64,000 nucleotides of DNA from Allacma fusca (lineage: Eukaryota; Arthropoda; Collembola; Symphypleona; Sminthuridae), in contig OX359249.1 of the NCBI GenBank assembly GCA_947179485.1, positions 9,176,001-9,240,000 of the forward strand. Reading direction: 5' to 3'. Position numbers and translations under genes: made by a program. Shown here one piece after another: positions 61,301 through 64,000 of the stretch. The notes under the pieces are model-generated. The model was given only the letters and a program-made list of their open reading frames with translations. It made no database searches and was not told the DNA's origin. The first letter of the stretch is position 1; the number at the start of each line of letters is the position of its first letter.

Positions 61301-63437
61301 TAATAGGAACGAGCTATTTACTTCTGAATGATTGGTATACACTGTCTACTGTAGTTAATACCAAAATAGACTTTCAATTTCCCCCATTCGCTCACCTGAT
61401 TTCAATGTTCATTTTTATGTATGTATGTATCTATGTACATTATGATGTTATAATACCTTTTACAGGTAAACTTATCAAGGAACAGTATCTTTTGATTTGA
61501 ATCGTATCTTTAGAAAATTTTAGAATTGACTTAATGGCAACTTGTGCAGTCTTTCCTTGTCAAATTCCAGACTAAAGAAGAAAAAGGGCTCGATTTTTTC
61601 ATCCTTCACGTCGTTGCAGAGGAGCAGCGTCAAGGTATATACTTTCTGACCTTTGATCACATTTCCTTGTGTGCTCATGAAATTGCATCCTGCTGGGAAG
61701 TACTCAGACCCAGATATGCCTGTGTGTCGACGGACCATATCTGTATATCTATTAGAGGGAAAATTAATTTTCTCAGCTAGGAAAACCACCTTTTTTTATG
61801 AAATCATTCCACAAGCTGAAGAGAGTGCGCGCGGTCCGGTGAAAGTTCGCTATAAATTTTATTTTTGCCAATAAGTGGATTTAATTCTATGTTCATACAG
61901 TTTTCCAACAAAAAGGAGGCATGCGAGGAGAAATCAACTGGAGCCCGAAATGACTATTTAATCGCATTAGCCGTTGCGAACGCTCATCAAGATCGATACT
62001 TCAATGTTGATCTGGACAACTGCCTGCGTGTAAGTCTTTAATGAAATTTTCCTAGGGTTTCCTTGACTTGATTGAATTTGTAATCAGGTCTCTTCCTTTC
62101 TATGATGCACCTGTATGCTCAAATGTATATGTACCCCGACTGAAGCTCACATTTGAGCAGCTCATTAAGGAACCAAAATTTGACTTAAAGAAATTTAATT
62201 TGTCAGTAAAATTGTGTTACTCCTAAGTAAGTACTTAACAGCAGAGTACTAATTAACTTTCAGGGACGCTACCTTGTAATTACGTATCCCATATTATGCT
62301 CTGTCGCTTCCACACTTGTCCCAAAGTATCTCCCCATGAGTAGCCCCTGTAACGAGACTATAACTTTGAGCTTACAAATAGAAAGCTAGCATCTGTATTT
62401 GTTTTTATCGAGCTTTAATAATTAATTAATGGTACATTTCAAGCATGTAGTTTGAACGTTATTTGGAAATTACTACTCATTTACGCTCGCAATTTAAGGG
62501 CGCAATTTTATTGCAGACGTTGGAAGGTGACGTGTACGATAAGTTGAAGGAGTATCTGACGGTCATTGGACGAACCGAACTCCTTACTTGCTCTGCAGCC
62601 CAAAATTCCTTTTCGAAAATAAGAGACCAAGCTCAAATGGTAAGCCCAAATCCATTTCTACTTTACCCTATGCTCCTCTGACATCCCTAACGACGTAATG
62701 ATTATCTGATTCAAAATGACGAATTCGAGGATATTTTTTGTGTGACACATTGCATTCCATTTGCGAAATAAAATATTCACATCCTTCCTTCCTCTCGAAC
62801 AAATTCAGCTGGATAAAATAACCACTTATAGTTTCTTTTATAAACGAGTCACTGTTGTATTTTAAAGCCCCATACAAAAAATGAACAAGCCAGAGAACAG
62901 TGCTAGGCATTTGGCGTATTTTTTCAGAATTTCTAGCCATTAATTTTTTGAGACTTCACAGTTGAGTAAAAAAAATTTTTTACTGACATTTCCTATCACG
63001 ATATTTCCAGCTGTCTAGTCACAGTATGCACTGTAACTGACACACACTATAAAATTATTTATTTTTTTCCTTTTACCTTCAAAACAGGCACATTCCATAA
63101 ATTATTGGGACTGAAAATGCATATGACAAGCGGAGTGCTATCTGCAATAGGTGTAATCATAAGTAATTTGTTGTATTGATTATCGCAGTTGTCAAGGGAC
63201 TACAATGTAATGTGCTGCGTACAGTATTATCCAGTTTTGAAGCAACATATCCGTTATCCATTTGAAGCTTGCGATGGAGACAATTGCAGCAAAATCACTT
63301 GTGATCATGGTGCCGGTTCCCTTCTCTCCAGAGAAGCCAAGAGATGTGCTACAAAAATAGGGAAGGAAATTCGAAATATTCGGGAGAATCAGAAAAGACT
63401 GTTCTATTTTCAGCAACTCAAAGAAGCTGGTCATAAG
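52344..63437 (+). CDS. nwk: Nervous wreck (Nwk/FCHSD) F-BAR protein, 5' part
   Basis: Nine exons in window: 52344-52367, 55909-56006, 56915-56960, 57766-57851, 59004-59285, 60818-60860 (tentative), 61901-62029, 62517-62639 and 63189-63437, totalling 360 codons with phases that agree. It starts [19 protein letters not shown], almost as in fly Nwk. Family phrases follow: [88 protein letters not shown] and [17 protein letters not shown]. Together they form a nearly complete F-BAR domain (residues about 9-290) and the helices after it. Nwk/FCHSD proteins bend membranes and use SH3 domains to link to WASp and endocytic partners, limiting synaptic growth signalling in flies. The SH3 exons must lie beyond 64000: after the last exon the frame would stop two codons later, and AAG-GTTCGA is a usable donor. 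The first intron is 3.5 kb. Confidence 0.92.
52368..55908 (+). other. nwk intron 1
   Basis: 3.5 kb AT-rich intron between the 8-codon first exon and exon 2. I see no gene, no terminal inverted repeats and no tandem array in it. Confidence 0.5.
59286..61900 (+). other. nwk intron pair around a 43-nt mini-exon
   Basis: The exon ending at 59285 and the exon starting at 61901 are out of phase if joined directly, so at least one exon lies between them. The best candidate is 60818-60860 (GTTAAC start, GTAAGT donor). The remaining sequence has no other recognisable feature. Confidence 0.4.
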
Positions 63438-64000
63438 GTTCGATGAATACTAGTTTGTTTTCTCCTCAGATTAAGGTTATGTATGTATATATTCTCTCTA
63501 GCGTATCTCATTGCCCCAGCTGGGTTCGATTATCAGATCTTCGAAGGAAAGATACTCCTTGTACTTTGGAATTCTATCTATTTGTATTCATGGGGTAATT
63601 TTCTGTAATGATTAGAAAAAATGACAGAAACTAAGGAGGAAAAAAAACCCAAAAAGGTAGTGCTTAGTATCATTGGCTTTGAAAATGATGTGAGCATGGC
63701 TTGTATTTACATTATGTATTGAGATTTAAGAGATATTACAAATAAGAACTCTAATATCAATAAGGGACTCACGTTCCAGAATTATAAACTAGTATACTCG
63801 GAACCATTTACCCAAGTAATGTTTGGAAGCTTTCATGCAAATGCCAGAGCTACCTACTGATAGAGGTCAAATACATTAAGTGTTTGAAAAAAAAAGAGAG
63901 CCAAATGTTTACTCTCACTGGGGATTGTAAAATAACTTCACGTGTACTTAAGCTACGAGGGTTGAAATGACCGTGTACTCCACATGTATGAGTATAAAGC
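63438..64000 (+). other. nwk intron running off the right edge
   Basis: Sequence after the putative donor at 63438. No F-BAR or SH3 coding continuation is visible before the window ends. Confidence 0.45.

Overview
This window is from a eukaryote, almost certainly an arthropod and probably a hexapod. The evidence is spliced genes with GT-AG introns, AT-rich non-coding DNA, a full-length homolog of insect rhinoceros (rno), the 5' half of an insect-type nervous wreck (nwk) gene, and many DNA transposons. I cannot resolve the order from sequence alone. All exon models below were read by eye from splice sites, reading frame and remembered family sequences; none rests on transcript data.

The window has two halves. 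The left 30 kb is repeat-rich. It holds one probable 5' coding exon of an unrecognised minus-strand gene (436-563), a complete 7-exon mitochondrial ornithine carrier (6449-8558, minus), and a complete 4-exon mRNA-export cofactor NXT/p15 with a long glutamine-rich tail (27073-28789, minus). Around these lie at least eight short non-autonomous DNA elements, each with inverted termini and a perfect 8-bp target-site duplication (hAT hallmark). There is also a Helitron helicase remnant, an intact 969-codon R2-type non-LTR retrotransposon ORF enclosed by a hAT-like terminal repeat pair, and a diverged segmental duplication (about 1601-4545 and 20888-25570). The two duplicate copies act as natural empty-site controls for three insertions.

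The right 34 kb is calmer and genic. rno runs 33788-44908 on the plus strand (13 coding exons, 3,104 codons): a PHD/extended-PHD chromatin reader of the JADE type. It is followed by a long probable 3' UTR and intergenic DNA. nwk begins at 52344 on the plus strand; its F-BAR domain is spread over nine exons to 63437, and the gene runs off the right edge.

The genes do not form a pathway (metabolite transport, mRNA export, chromatin, synaptic membrane remodelling), as is normal for animals. I found no unambiguous new biological system. The most unusual items are the Q-rich extension on NXT, the intact R2-like element inside a hAT-like shell beside a Helitron fragment, a duplicated putative first exon whose splice donor was copied by a transposon's target-site duplication, and the density of distinct hAT-type elements.
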